Part shown: one piece after another, positions 7,355 to 15,899 of the stretch
Position numbering within the stretch: position 1 is the stretch's first letter
Layout: every line of letters starts with the position of its first letter
Source: Ga0077536 sp035325705
Lineage (GTDB): Bacteria > Pseudomonadota > Gammaproteobacteria > Ga0077536
Assembly: GCA_035325705.1 (NCBI GenBank)
Contig: DAOKZI010000006.1
Location: 62,001 to 126,000 of the forward strand
Reading direction: 5' to 3'
DNA: 64,000 nucleotides
The notes under the pieces: model-generated
The model's database searches: none
What the model was told of the DNA's origin: nothing
What the model saw: only the letters and a program-made list of their open reading frames with translations
Program-made: the position numbers and the translations under genes

Positions 7355-8269
7355 TCAGCCTCCGAAGCGCGGCTCGGGGATGCCCGTGATGCCGAGACCG
7401 CGTATGCGGAACAGGCTGCCGGCGCCGAACTGCGGCTTGAGCTGCTTCGCGAAATGCTCGTGCGCGGCGGGGTGACGCACGCGCGCCATCGAGGTCACGT
7501 AGATCTCGTCGAGCTTCGGACCGCCGAAGATCAGGCTCGTGATGTTCTTCACCGGCATGCCGATCCGGCGTTCGACGCTGCCGTCCGGCGCATAGCGGAT
7601 CAGATCCCCGCCGATCACGAGTGCGTTCCACACGCCCCCTTCGGCGTCCACCGTCGAGCCGTCGAAGAAGCCGGGATCCTCGCGCGTCGATGCGAAGTCG
7701 CGCCGGTTCGAGACGCGACCGCTCGCGAGATCGTAATCATAGGCCCACATCGTCTGGCGGAAGGTATCGGCGAAATAGAAAGTGCGATCGTCGGGGCTCC
7801 AGCAGGGGCCGTTCGAGCAGATGATGCCCTCGTCGAGCTGCCGCAACGTGAAGTCGGTGTCGAGCTGCCACAGCCCGCAGATCCCGAGCTCTTCCTTGTC
7901 GTCCATGCCGCCGGCGAGGAAGCGGCCGCGACGATCGCATTTGCCGTCGTTGAGCCGCGTGCGCGGCCGCTCGGGATCGACCAGCGCGATCAGCTCCAGC
8001 GCGCCGGTGTCGAAATCGAAAGTGTAGAAACCATCGTCCAGCGCGAGGATCGCGCCGCCGCCCCGGCGCAGCGCGAGTGCGCCGACGTCGTGATCCAGCG
8101 ACCACGAACGCTTCTCGCCGGTGCGCGGGTTCAGGCGCCAGATCGACGGCTTGCCGACCCGCCGGCCGGTGCCGTCGACCCAGTACAGCAGGCCGTCCTC
8201 GACGTCCCACACCGGGCCTTCGCCGAGCTCGTTCGCGTCGGCGACCACGCATTCGATCGAGTAGTGCAC
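7355..8269 (-). CDS. SMP-30/gluconolactonase-family lactonase, 304 aa
   Basis: Six-bladed beta-propeller predicted to hydrolyse a lactone using one divalent metal. Expected metal-ligand motifs are present: Glu17 in ELGEGPVW, the Asn of RLNDGKCDRRGRF, the Asn of CSNGPCWSPD and the Asp of FDGSTVDAEGGVWNA. The start is GTG 8269, preceded by AAGGA at good distance; longer upstream frame runs into the divergent regulatory region. First gene of the operon with xdhC and the MobA-like gene, and divergent from coxMSL. The pairing suggests that the molybdenum enzyme oxidises a substrate to, or via, a lactone, but that is inference. Confidence 0.9.
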   Translation of the reverse strand: MHYSIECVVADANELGEGPVWDVEDGLLYWVDGTGRRVGKPSIWRLNPRTGEKRSWSLDHDVGALALRRGGGAILALDDGFYTFDFDTGALELIALVDPERPRTRLNDGKCDRRGRFLAGGMDDKEELGICGLWQLDTDFTLRQLDEGIICSNGPCWSPDDRTFYFADTFRQTMWAYDYDLASGRVSNRRDFASTREDPGFFDGSTVDAEGGVWNALVIGGDLIRYAPDGSVERRIGMPVKNITSLIFGGPKLDEIYVTSMARVRHPAAHEHFAKQLKPQFGAGSLFRIRGLGITGIPEPRFGG

Positions 8270-8456
8270 TGCGTCAGTCCTTTCGATGAGGAAGCTTCGC
8301 GGCGGCGCGCCGCATGGTCGTCGCGCAGGGCCTGCGCAGCGGGGATTACCGCGTATTACATCAGGCTTGCCATCGGTTGACGAGGCGGCCGCGAGCATGG
8401 AGAGTGACCGCGCCCGCGACGTCGCCGACGGCCGCGGCGCGCAGAGGGGAGGGCAG
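8270..8456. promoter_or_regulatory. Divergent regulatory region between SMP-30 and coxM operons
   Basis: This 187-bp gap separates two divergent operons. It contains a 15-bp palindrome GCGCAGG-G-CCTGCGC (8323-8337), a candidate operator site. TAATAC on the minus strand (8358-8353) could be a -10 for the SMP-30 operon. GAGGGGAGGG just before coxM is a strong ribosome site. No regulator gene is adjacent. Confidence 0.4.
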
Positions 8457-9332
8457 ATGTTTCCGGCACACATCGATGAATACCTGCGGCCCGCGACGAT
8501 CGCCGAAGCGCTCGCGGCGAACGCGCGCTACGAGGAAGGCGAGGCGATGTTCATCGCCGGCGGCCAGAGTCTGATGCAGGCGATCAAGTCGCGCATGGCG
8601 CGTCCGCGCTGTCTGATCGATCTGCAGGCGATAGAGAGCTTGAAGGGTTTCGACTTCAGCGACGGCGTGCGCATCGGCGCGATGACGCGCTACGTCGAGA
8701 TCGCCGCCGAGGAGCGCCTGCGCGGCGCCTGCGCGGCGCTGCGCGACGCCGCCGGCCACGTCGGCGATCGCCAGGTGCGCAACCGCGGGACGATCGGGGG
8801 AAGCTGCTGCTGGAACTACGTCGCGTCCTGCACGCCGGCCGTGGTGCTGGGCCTCGGCGGCACGCTGCATCTGGTCGCGACCGACGGCACGCGCCGCGCG
8901 CTGCCGGCCGAGGAGTTCCTGATCGGACCGCTCGAGACCGCGCGCCGCGGCGACGAGATCCTCGACGCCGTGAGCTTCGCCGCGAGCGCCGGCCGCGGCG
9001 GCAGCGCTTACCGCAAATGGGGCCTGGTCAAGGATGCCTTGCCCGTCGTCGGCGTCTGCGTGCGGGTGCAGCTCGACGCCGGCGGGCGCTGCAGCTCGGC
9101 GCGCATTGCGCTGTCGGGCCTCGCCGCCGGCGCGCAGCTCGCGCCCGCCGGCGCCGCGCTCCTCGTCGGCTCGGGCGGCGAGGCCGCGGCGATCGCGCGC
9201 GCGATGGACGCCGTCGCCGCGAGCGTCGAGACCCAGTCCGACAAATGGGCGAGCAGCGACTATCGCCAACAACTGATCAGGACGCTGGGCGCGGAAGTCG
9301 CCGCCACCGCGTTCGCACGCGCCGCCGCCTGA
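8457..9332 (+). CDS. coxM: FAD-binding subunit of a molybdenum hydroxylase (CoxM type), 291 aa
   Basis: Medium, flavin-carrying subunit of a xanthine-dehydrogenase-family enzyme. It passes electrons from the iron-sulfur subunit to FAD and on to an acceptor. The two FAD-binding loops are present: AGGQSL (residues 34-39) and TIGGS (112-116), the latter followed by CCWNYVASC, which is richer in Cys than usual. The C-terminal CO-dehydrogenase flavoprotein domain covers about residues 180-290. Length matches the family (about 280-300 aa). The ATG at 8457 follows a very strong Shine-Dalgarno. coxS starts 19 bp downstream. The symbol reflects family, not CO oxidation. Confidence 0.92.
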   Translation: MFPAHIDEYLRPATIAEALAANARYEEGEAMFIAGGQSLMQAIKSRMARPRCLIDLQAIESLKGFDFSDGVRIGAMTRYVEIAAEERLRGACAALRDAAGHVGDRQVRNRGTIGGSCCWNYVASCTPAVVLGLGGTLHLVATDGTRRALPAEEFLIGPLETARRGDEILDAVSFAASAGRGGSAYRKWGLVKDALPVVGVCVRVQLDAGGRCSSARIALSGLAAGAQLAPAGAALLVGSGGEAAAIARAMDAVAASVETQSDKWASSDYRQQLIRTLGAEVAATAFARAAA

Positions 9333-9351
9333 GCGCGCAGGAGGAGCCCCC

Positions 9352-9831
9352 ATGCAGACCGTCCGCATCACCGTCAACGGCACGCTGTTCGAGGAAGCCG
9401 TGCCGCCGCGCATGCTGCTCGTCGACTTTCTGCGCGATCGCCTCGCGCTCACCGGCACCCACGTCGGCTGCACGCACGAGGGCGTCTGCGGCGCCTGTAC
9501 GATTCATCTCGACGGCGAGGCCGTGAAGAGCTGCATGCTGCTCGCCGTCCAGGCCGACGGCCACGCGGTGACGACCGTCGAAGGCCTGTCGCAGCATGGC
9601 GAACTATCCGTGCTGCAGAGATCTTTTCGCGAGCACCACGGCCTGCAGTGCGGCTACTGCACGCCGGGCATCCTGATGAACATGAGCGACTTCCTCGCCC
9701 GCCATCCGAACCCGAGCGACGAGGAGATCCGCCACGGCCTGATCGGCAATCTGTGCCGCTGCACGGGCTATGTGCACATCGTCAAGGCCGTGCGCGAAGC
9801 GGCGAAGACGCTCGCGACCGGCGCGGTCTGA
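9352..9831 (+). CDS. coxS: [2Fe-2S] subunit of a molybdenum hydroxylase (CoxS type), 159 aa
   Basis: Small subunit with two [2Fe-2S] clusters wiring molybdenum to FAD. The plant-ferredoxin-like N-terminal cluster uses Cys40, Cys46, Cys49 and Cys61 (GCTHEGVCGAC..C); spacing between the first two is five residues by my reading. The C-terminal helical cluster uses Cys100, Cys103, Cys135 and Cys137 (QCGYCTPG, CRCTGY). All eight ligands are present. GGAGG precedes the ATG. It lies between coxM and coxL, 11 bp before the latter, as in other members of this family. Confidence 0.95.
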   Translation: MQTVRITVNGTLFEEAVPPRMLLVDFLRDRLALTGTHVGCTHEGVCGACTIHLDGEAVKSCMLLAVQADGHAVTTVEGLSQHGELSVLQRSFREHHGLQCGYCTPGILMNMSDFLARHPNPSDEEIRHGLIGNLCRCTGYVHIVKAVREAAKTLATGAV

Positions 9832-9842
9832 GGGGAGGCGCG

Positions 9843-12251
9843 ATGGACATCACGGTACAGGACAGCAAGCGCTGGATGGGCGCGCGCCTCGAGCGCAAGG
9901 AAGATCTGCGGCTGGTCTCGGGCCAGGGCAAGTATCTCGCGGACCTCGTATTGCCCGGCATGCTGCACGCGGTGTTCGTGCGCAGCGAATACGCGCATGC
10001 GCGGATCACGGGCATCGACGCCAGCGCGGCGCGCGCGCTGCCGGGCGTCGTCGACGTGATCACGGGCGAGGAGATCAGGGCGCACGTGAAGTCGATGCGC
10101 CAGCCCGTGCTGCTGCCGAACCTGCCGGCGAAGTATCCGGACTACCACGCGCTCGCCGTCGACAAGGTCAAGTTCCACGGCGATCCCGTCGCCGTCGTGA
10201 TCGCGCGCGACAAGTACCTCGCCGAGGACGCAGCCGAGCTCGTCGTCGTCGACTACGAGGAGTTGCCCGTCGTCGTCGACGCCGAGCAGGCGCTCGCGCC
10301 GGGCGCGACGAAAGTGCACGACGCGGAAGCGGACAACGAAATGTTCGCGATGAGCTTCACCGGCGGTGCGACGCCCGAGGAGCAGGCGCAGAACGGGAGC
10401 GAGGTGCAGCGCATTTTCGATACCGCCGAGATCGTCGTGTCGAACCGCTTCCGCGTGCACCGCACCGGGATCACGCCGATGGAGCCGCGCGGCGTGCTCT
10501 GCGACTGGTCGCTCGCCGACGGGCTGACCGCGTGGATCACGACGCAGCGCCCGCACATCGATCGGCTGGCGCTGATCGACATCCTCGACATCCCGGGCGA
10601 ACGCGTCCGCGTAATCGCGCCGCGCGATCAGGGCGGCGGTTTCGGCGTCAAGGCGCCGTTCTATCGCGAGAACGTCGTCATCGCCTATGCCGCGCGCAAG
10701 CTCGGCCGGCCCGTGCGCTGGATCGAGTCGCGCTACGAGGGTCTGATGAACGTCGGCCAGGAGCGCGATCAGATCAACGATCTCGAAGTCGCGGCAACCA
10801 GGGACGGCAAGCTGCTCGCGCTGCGCAACCGCGGGATCGCGAACAACGGCACCGGCCAGACCGGCGTCTACTGGGGCTTCGTGATGCCGTTTCTCGGCCA
10901 GGTCGAGCTGCCGAACGCCTACACCTGGGAGAAAGGCGACATCAAGCTGCGCGTGGCGACGACCAACAAGGCCTGCCTCACGCCCTCGCGCGCTTTCGGC
11001 CATTTCCCGACGCGCTTCGCCCTCGAGCGCTCGATCGACATGGTCGCGCGCCGCTGCGGGCTCGAGCCGGCCGAAGTCCGTCGTCGCAACATGGTGCCGA
11101 AATTGCCGTATACGACGATCACCGGCGAGTACTACGACAGCGGCGACTTCCTGAAGGTTTGGGACAATCTGATGCGGCAGGTCGATCTCCCGGCCTTTCG
11201 CCGCGAGCAGGCGGCGGCGCGCGCGCAGGGACGCTATCTCGGCATCGGCTTCTCCTGCGGCGTCGAGCTCTCCGGCGTGGCCTCCGAGCTGCTGGTGCCG
11301 ATGGAGAACCAGCCCGGCTACGGCGCGGCGACGGTGCGCGTCGATCCGCGCGGCAAGGTGCTGATCTTCGGCGGCGACGCGCCGGGCGGGCAGGGCCACG
11401 AGACGACGGTCGCGCAGGTCGTCGCGTCGATCTTCGGCATCGATCCCGCGGACACCCTGGTGACGACCGGCGATACCGGCTCCACGCCTTTCGGCGCCGG
11501 CACCATCGGTGCCCGCGCGGGCTCCTATTTCGTCAGCGCCGTGCACAAGGCCTGCGCGGAGCTGAAGGAGAAGATCACGCACGTGCTCGCCCACGATCTC
11601 GGCGTGCGCGCGACGGCCGAGGAATTCGCGTTCAGCAACGGCGAGGTCATCTACCTGCGCGATCCGAGCCGGCGCAAGACCTTCCGCGAAATCGTCGAGC
11701 GCATCATCATGTTCCCGGTGAACCTGCCCGAAGGCGAGGTCGGCGGCCTGGAGTCGACGGCGTTCTTCGAGGCCGCGAAGCCGATGATCTGCTTCAACGC
11801 CGACTTCTGCATCGTCGAGGTGAAGCCCGCGACGGGCGAGTTCACGATCAAGCGCTGGGCGACGTCCGAGGACGTCGGCAACGTGATCAACCAGAACATC
11901 GTCGACGGCCAGATGCACGGCGCGATCGTGCAGGGGCTGTCGAACGCGATCTTCGAAGAGTTCATCTACACCGACGAAGGCCAGCAGCTCACGGCGGACT
12001 TCGAGCACTACAAGATGGCGACCGCCGCCGATGTGCCGGACATCGAGCTGTCCTATGCGTCGACGCCCTGCCCGCACACGCCGCTCGGCACGCGCGGCAT
12101 CGGCGAAGGCAGGCCGAGCTCGGTGCCGGGTGCGCTGTGCAACGCGATCTGCGATGCGCTGAGCCCCTTCGGCATCGAGATCACCGAGCTGCCGCTGCGG
12201 CCGAGCGCGCTGTGGACGAAGATCCGCGACGCACGGGCAACGCAGCGCTGA
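9843..12251 (+). CDS. Molybdopterin-binding large subunit of a xanthine-dehydrogenase-family hydroxylase (CoxL-like), 802 aa
   Basis: Catalytic subunit binding the molybdopterin cofactor. Recognisable elements are the N-terminal hammerhead domain, the cofactor loop GGGFGVKAPFYREN, the GQGHETTVAQ and TGSTPFGAGTIGARAG segments, and the catalytic glutamate in GIGEGRPSSV (Glu755 by my count). True CO dehydrogenases carry AYRCSFR in the active-site loop, and the related 'form II' group AYRGAGR. Here the equivalent position reads SRAFGHFPTRFALE (from Ser382), so neither motif is present. CO oxidation is therefore unlikely and the substrate is unknown. The start ATG 9843 follows GAGGGGAGG. The flanking maturation and lactonase genes suggest hydroxylation of an organic substrate, perhaps an aldehyde or cyclic compound. 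Confidence 0.9.
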   Translation: MDITVQDSKRWMGARLERKEDLRLVSGQGKYLADLVLPGMLHAVFVRSEYAHARITGIDASAARALPGVVDVITGEEIRAHVKSMRQPVLLPNLPAKYPDYHALAVDKVKFHGDPVAVVIARDKYLAEDAAELVVVDYEELPVVVDAEQALAPGATKVHDAEADNEMFAMSFTGGATPEEQAQNGSEVQRIFDTAEIVVSNRFRVHRTGITPMEPRGVLCDWSLADGLTAWITTQRPHIDRLALIDILDIPGERVRVIAPRDQGGGFGVKAPFYRENVVIAYAARKLGRPVRWIESRYEGLMNVGQERDQINDLEVAATRDGKLLALRNRGIANNGTGQTGVYWGFVMPFLGQVELPNAYTWEKGDIKLRVATTNKACLTPSRAFGHFPTRFALERSIDMVARRCGLEPAEVRRRNMVPKLPYTTITGEYYDSGDFLKVWDNLMRQVDLPAFRREQAAARAQGRYLGIGFSCGVELSGVASELLVPMENQPGYGAATVRVDPRGKVLIFGGDAPGGQGHETTVAQVVASIFGIDPADTLVTTGDTGSTPFGAGTIGARAGSYFVSAVHKACAELKEKITHVLAHDLGVRATAEEFAFSNGEVIYLRDPSRRKTFREIVERIIMFPVNLPEGEVGGLESTAFFEAAKPMICFNADFCIVEVKPATGEFTIKRWATSEDVGNVINQNIVDGQMHGAIVQGLSNAIFEEFIYTDEGQQLTADFEHYKMATAADVPDIELSYASTPCPHTPLGTRGIGEGRPSSVPGALCNAICDALSPFGIEITELPLRPSALWTKIRDARATQR

Positions 12252-12263
12252 GGACAACCGCTC

Positions 12264-12839
12264 TTGGAACTGAAAGACGAAATCCGCATCAACGCGCCGC
12301 GCGCGCAGGTCTATGCCGCTCTGAACGATCCGGACATTCTGCGCCAGTCGATCCCGGGCTGCGAAAGCCTGCAGAAGAACTCCGACACCGAGTTCGAGGC
12401 GACCGTGACGTCCAAGGTCGGGCCGCTGACGGCGAAGCTGAAAGGCGCCGTGACGCTGAGCGATCTGGATCCTCCCGCGGGCTACACCCTGGCCGGTGAA
12501 GGCAAGGGCGGCCCGGCCGGCTTCGCCAAGGTGAAGGCGCGCGTCGCGCTCGCCGACGAAGGCGCGGCGACGCTGCTGCGCTACGAGGTCAAGGCCGAGG
12601 TCGGCGGCAAGCTCGGCCAGCTCGGCGGCGCGATCATCGATCGCACCGCGCGCAAGCTCGCCGGCGAGTTCTTCCAGCAGTTCGAGTCGCTGGTCAGCGT
12701 GCCGGTGCCGGCCGAGGAAGCGGCCGGCGCGGCCGCCGCGATGCCGGCGCGGGCGGCGAGCGCCGTCTCGACCGCCGCGGTCTGGTATTTCATCGCCGCC
12801 ATCGCGCTCGCGCTCGCCGCGTGGATCCTGCTCACGTGA
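12264..12839 (+). CDS. coxG: CoxG-like SRPBCC-family protein with C-terminal membrane anchor, 191 aa
   Basis: CoxG proteins accompany molybdenum hydroxylase operons and are reported to recruit the enzyme to the membrane. The START/SRPBCC fold shows from MELKDEIRINAPRAQVYAALNDPDILRQSIPGC, through ATVTSKVGPLTAKLKG, to the final helix region AGEFFQQFESL. An Ala-rich linker leads to one hydrophobic helix (about 170-190, WYFIAAIALALAAWILL) that should anchor the protein to the inner membrane. The start is TTG 12264 with GAGGA upstream; no ATG fits. It follows coxL by 12 bp, consistent with an operon. Confidence 0.88.
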   Translation: MELKDEIRINAPRAQVYAALNDPDILRQSIPGCESLQKNSDTEFEATVTSKVGPLTAKLKGAVTLSDLDPPAGYTLAGEGKGGPAGFAKVKARVALADEGAATLLRYEVKAEVGGKLGQLGGAIIDRTARKLAGEFFQQFESLVSVPVPAEEAAGAAAAMPARAASAVSTAAVWYFIAAIALALAAWILLT

Positions 12840-12849
12840 ACCGGCGCAT

Positions 12850-13683
12850 TTGAAGCTCGACCTGCACACGCACAGCACGGCCTCGGACGGCGTGCTCGCG
12901 CCGGCCGCGCTGCTCGCGCAGGCGATCGAGGCGGACGTCGAGCTCTTCAGCATCACCGATCACGACTCGCTCGCAGCCTACGATGCGATCGCTGGGGCGC
13001 CGCTCGGCCGCCTGCGTCTGCTGCCCGGTATCGAGCTGACGGCGCAGTGGCGCGGACAGGTCGTGCACGTGCTCGGCTACGGCTTCGACGCTGGCCGCGG
13101 CGCACTGCGCGCCGGCGTCGAGGCGCAGCGCCGGCGACGCGCCGAGCGCGCGGCCGCGCTCGGCGCCAGGCTCGCGCGTCTAGGGATCGCGGATACCTTC
13201 GAAGGCGCGCGGGCGCTGGCCGGCGAGGGCAGCATCGGCCGGCCGCATTTCGCGCGCCATCTCCTCGCCGTCGGCGCCGTGCGCAGCGTCGAGGAAGCTT
13301 TCGAGAAATACCTCGGCGATCGCGCGACGGCCGGCGTCGGTTCCGCCTGGGCGAGTCTGGACGAGGCCGTGGCCTGGATCAGGGCCGACGGCGGTCAGGC
13401 CGTGCTCGCCCACCCGGTGAAGTACCGCTACACGCACACGCGCCTGCGCGAGCTGCTCGCGGATTTCGTCGCCGCCGGCGGCTGCGGTCTCGAAGTGCTG
13501 TGCGGGCGGCAGCCGCCGGGCGCGCTCGTCGAGATGGCCAAGCTGTGCCAGCGCTTCGGCCTCGAAGCCTCCATGGGCAGCGACTTCCATGCGCCGGAAG
13601 CCTGGCAGCCGGCGCCGGGCGTGATGTCCCGACTCCCGCACGGCATCCCCGCGCTGTGGGAGCGCTGGGCGGTTTGCGCGTGA
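12850..13683 (+). CDS. PHP-domain metal-dependent phosphoesterase (RNase AM/YciV-like), 277 aa
   Basis: Polymerase-and-histidinol-phosphatase fold enzyme. Metal ligands of the trinuclear centre are visible: His6 and His8 (HTHS), Asp13, Asp37-His38-Asp39 (TDHD), Glu64 (PGIELTA), a His in VVHVLGYGFD, His in VLAHPVKY, and the Asp/His pair in GSDFHAPEAW. The insertion and C-terminal layout match the YciV/RNase AM group, which hydrolyses 3',5'-nucleoside bisphosphates and trims RNA 5' ends. The start is a TTG; no ATG lies nearby. It is 10 bp after coxG and could be read through with the cox operon, but the function looks unrelated to it. Confidence 0.9.
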   Translation: MKLDLHTHSTASDGVLAPAALLAQAIEADVELFSITDHDSLAAYDAIAGAPLGRLRLLPGIELTAQWRGQVVHVLGYGFDAGRGALRAGVEAQRRRRAERAAALGARLARLGIADTFEGARALAGEGSIGRPHFARHLLAVGAVRSVEEAFEKYLGDRATAGVGSAWASLDEAVAWIRADGGQAVLAHPVKYRYTHTRLRELLADFVAAGGCGLEVLCGRQPPGALVEMAKLCQRFGLEASMGSDFHAPEAWQPAPGVMSRLPHGIPALWERWAVCA

Positions 13684-13711
13684 AATTCGATTCACGGAAA
13701 CCCTGCAAGAG

Positions 13712-13770
13712 CAGAGCTTCCGCGGGCCATGGCCGGCCGGCCCGCGAATCCGAGCTTGCTCCGGATTCGC
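13712..13770. repeat. Family-E repeat, copy 1
   Basis: Contains TTCCGCGGGCCATGG, then CCCGCGAATCCGAGCTTGCT and CCGGATTCG. The same order of blocks occurs at 60051-60150. It lies in the gap between the PHP and autotransporter genes. Confidence 0.7.
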
Positions 13771-13918
13771 CGACCCCGAATAGGTCCGGATAGTCCTGTT
13801 CAGGATTTCCTTAGAAAGCGCCGTTAACTACTTGAATTATTGAGATCGACGTTACAGACTTCACGTAACACTTCAAGTTTGGCGGCCCAGGCCGCCGCCG
13901 TGCCGGGGGGCTTGCCGC

Positions 13919-15343
13919 ATGAAATCGATGCCACGCCGTTCGCTTCGTCTGGCCATCATCATGGCGCTGGGCGCGCCGCTCGGCGGGATCGCGCTGCCCG
14001 CCGCTGCCAGCGGCCTCGACGACTACGACCCCACTTTCGACAGCCCGATCGGCGGCAGGCTGCAGGGCGTTGCCCGCACCGGCCCGCAGCAAACCATGGG
14101 CGCGCTGATCGAGGACGTGTGCCCGGCCGGCCTCTCGCGCGGCCGCATCCTCGATACCGCAGGCGGCCGGGATCTCGCCGATCGCTGCACCGACATGGTC
14201 GAAGCCGCGCTCGCCACCGGCGATCTCGATGCGGCGCTGAACGCGATGCAGGAGGTGGCGGGTGAGGAGGTCGATGCGATCGCGACGTCCGAGGTCGACG
14301 CCTCCTCCGGCCAGATGGACGCGATCGGCGCACGCCTGCAGTCGCTGCGCAGCGGCGGCCCGCGCGTAGCCTTCGCGCTGCCGGGCTTCGAGGATGCGCT
14401 CGCGGCGCGCGGCGGCGCCGGCCTGCTCAGCGGCGGCGGCGCCAGCGCGGACGGCGCGCAGCGCCTCGGCGTCTTCGTCAACGGCAGCTATGACTACACC
14501 GATCGCGATCCCTCCTTCAACGAGGCGGGCTTCGAAGCCGACGGCTACGGCGTCACCGCCGGCCTCGACTATCAGCTCAGCGACGCGCTGCTCCTCGGTG
14601 CCGCTTTCAGCTACAAGAACACCGACGCCGACATCGCGCAGCGCGGCGGCACGCTGGACACCGACAGCGTCGGCGGCTACGGCTACGCGACCTACACCAT
14701 CGGCGGCGGCTGGTATCTCGATGCGATGGGCGGCTACACGCAGAACGATCACGAACAGGTGCGCACCCTCGCCTATGCGGTGCGCGGCGCGACGCGCGGC
14801 AACGTCGATACCCAGCAGACCGCCCTGTCGGAGCTCGACAGCGACGAGATTGCCGGCAGCGTGAAGCTTGGCTTCGACGCCGTGCACGGCGCGTGGACCG
14901 TCAGTCCCTATGTGCGCGCCGAGATCGCGAAAGTCGAGATCGACGGCTACACCGAGCGCATGTCGCGACCGAGCGCGCTGGGCAACGGCCTCGCGCTGCA
15001 GATCGACGACCAGTCCTTCACTTCGGTAATGAGCGCCGTCGGCGCGCAGTTCGGCTGGCTCAGCACGCAGACCTGGGGCACCTGGTATCCGCAGGTGATG
15101 GCGGAATACGTGCACGAGTTCGACAACGACGGCGATCCGATCACGGGCCGCTTCGTCAACGCGCCGGGCGTGAGCTTCCGCATGGGCATCGACGATCCGG
15201 ATCGCAACTTCGCGAACATCGGCGTCGCATCGAGCTTCGTGTTGAACAGCGGCACCGCCGCCTTCGTGTCCTTCCAGACCTTGCTCGGCTATCACGATCT
15301 GACCGCGCACGCCGTCGAGCTCGGCCTGCGCGTGCCGTTCTGA
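13919..15343 (+). CDS. Autotransporter-type outer-membrane beta-barrel protein, 474 aa
   Basis: The N-terminal signal peptide (MKSMPRRSLRLAIIMALGAP, cleavage near AAASG) directs export. A short passenger of about 140 residues, helical and Ala/Asp-rich, precedes a C-terminal barrel of about 270 residues. The barrel has alternating strands (GVFVNGSYDYTDRD, GLDYQLSDALLLGAAFSY, GWYLDAMGGY, VMAEYVHEF) and ends in LGLRVPF with the terminal Phe needed for outer-membrane insertion. There is no long repetitive passenger, so it is not a classical adhesin. The function of the small passenger is unknown. Preceded by an AT-richer stretch (13800-13880) that may hold its promoter. Confidence 0.88.
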   Translation: MKSMPRRSLRLAIIMALGAPLGGIALPAAASGLDDYDPTFDSPIGGRLQGVARTGPQQTMGALIEDVCPAGLSRGRILDTAGGRDLADRCTDMVEAALATGDLDAALNAMQEVAGEEVDAIATSEVDASSGQMDAIGARLQSLRSGGPRVAFALPGFEDALAARGGAGLLSGGGASADGAQRLGVFVNGSYDYTDRDPSFNEAGFEADGYGVTAGLDYQLSDALLLGAAFSYKNTDADIAQRGGTLDTDSVGGYGYATYTIGGGWYLDAMGGYTQNDHEQVRTLAYAVRGATRGNVDTQQTALSELDSDEIAGSVKLGFDAVHGAWTVSPYVRAEIAKVEIDGYTERMSRPSALGNGLALQIDDQSFTSVMSAVGAQFGWLSTQTWGTWYPQVMAEYVHEFDNDGDPITGRFVNAPGVSFRMGIDDPDRNFANIGVASSFVLNSGTAAFVSFQTLLGYHDLTAHAVELGLRVPF

Positions 15344-15354
15344 GCCGTTCGTGG

Positions 15355-15885
15355 CCTGTGCTGGCTGAAATGCATTGAATCCCGGAGGACACGGGGAAAG
15401 ACGGGATTGGCTGCGGCACAGCCCGTAGGTCGGGCTGACGAAGGAAGCCCAACGCGCACGACGTCAAATGTCTTGTAGCCCGGATGAGCGCAGCGAATCC
15501 GGGGTTCGGCGGATCATTGCGCGCAAGCGCGAGGCTTGGCGTCCGATCCCGGATTCGCTGCGCTCATCCGGGCTACGAAGATTCCGGGGCGGCCGCACGC
15601 GGAGCGGAATGTCGAACTCCTTCCAACGTGAACGGCCGTTTCGTAGCCCGGGTGGAGCGCGCAGCGCGTAACCCGGGATCGGCGCGCGTCGTCTCCCATG
15701 CATTCGAGAAGACCCGGCGCGGTGCGCGCCGGGCAGGGCCGAAAGCGCTTGCGTATCGGGCATGCCGGATCCCGGGTTCCGCTCCGCTGCACCCGGGCTA
15801 CGAGAGCGGGGGGCACTTTCTTTAGCGCTGCGGAGGTTCAAACAATCCCTTTCTCCCTCCGTGTCCTCCGTGTCCTCCGTGGCTA
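15355..15885. repeat. Nested mosaic of repeat families C, B, A, A, C
   Basis: Fills the gap between the convergent autotransporter and hydrolase genes. In order: a shared leader CTGAAATGCATTGAATCC (15365-15382), a C arm GGAGGACACGGGG (15384-15396), B hairpin 15425-15454, an A pair 15475-15586, a 159-bp A element 15643-15801, and the opposite C arm 15853-15885 (CTCCGTGTCCTCCGTGG). I see no gene here. Confidence 0.88.
15643..15801. repeat. 159-bp two-copy A-type element, copy 1
   Basis: It begins GTAGCCCGGGTGGAGCG and ends with CTGCACCCGGGCTAC. The interior also matches the copy at 30453-30611 (ATTCGAGAAGACCCGGCGCG here, AATCGAGAAGATCCGGCGCG there). Both copies are 159 bp. Confidence 0.88.
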
Positions 15886-15899
15886 GATTCATCAGCGTC

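Noticed and set aside
9843..12251. Aerobic CO dehydrogenase (true CoxL)
   Set aside because: The AYRCSFR active-site motif is absent; the position reads SRAFGHFP, so CO oxidation is not supported.
9768..12956. 1062-codon minus-strand frame under coxL
   Set aside because: Shadow of the coxL and coxG genes; no domain recognisable and codon bias belongs to the plus strand.
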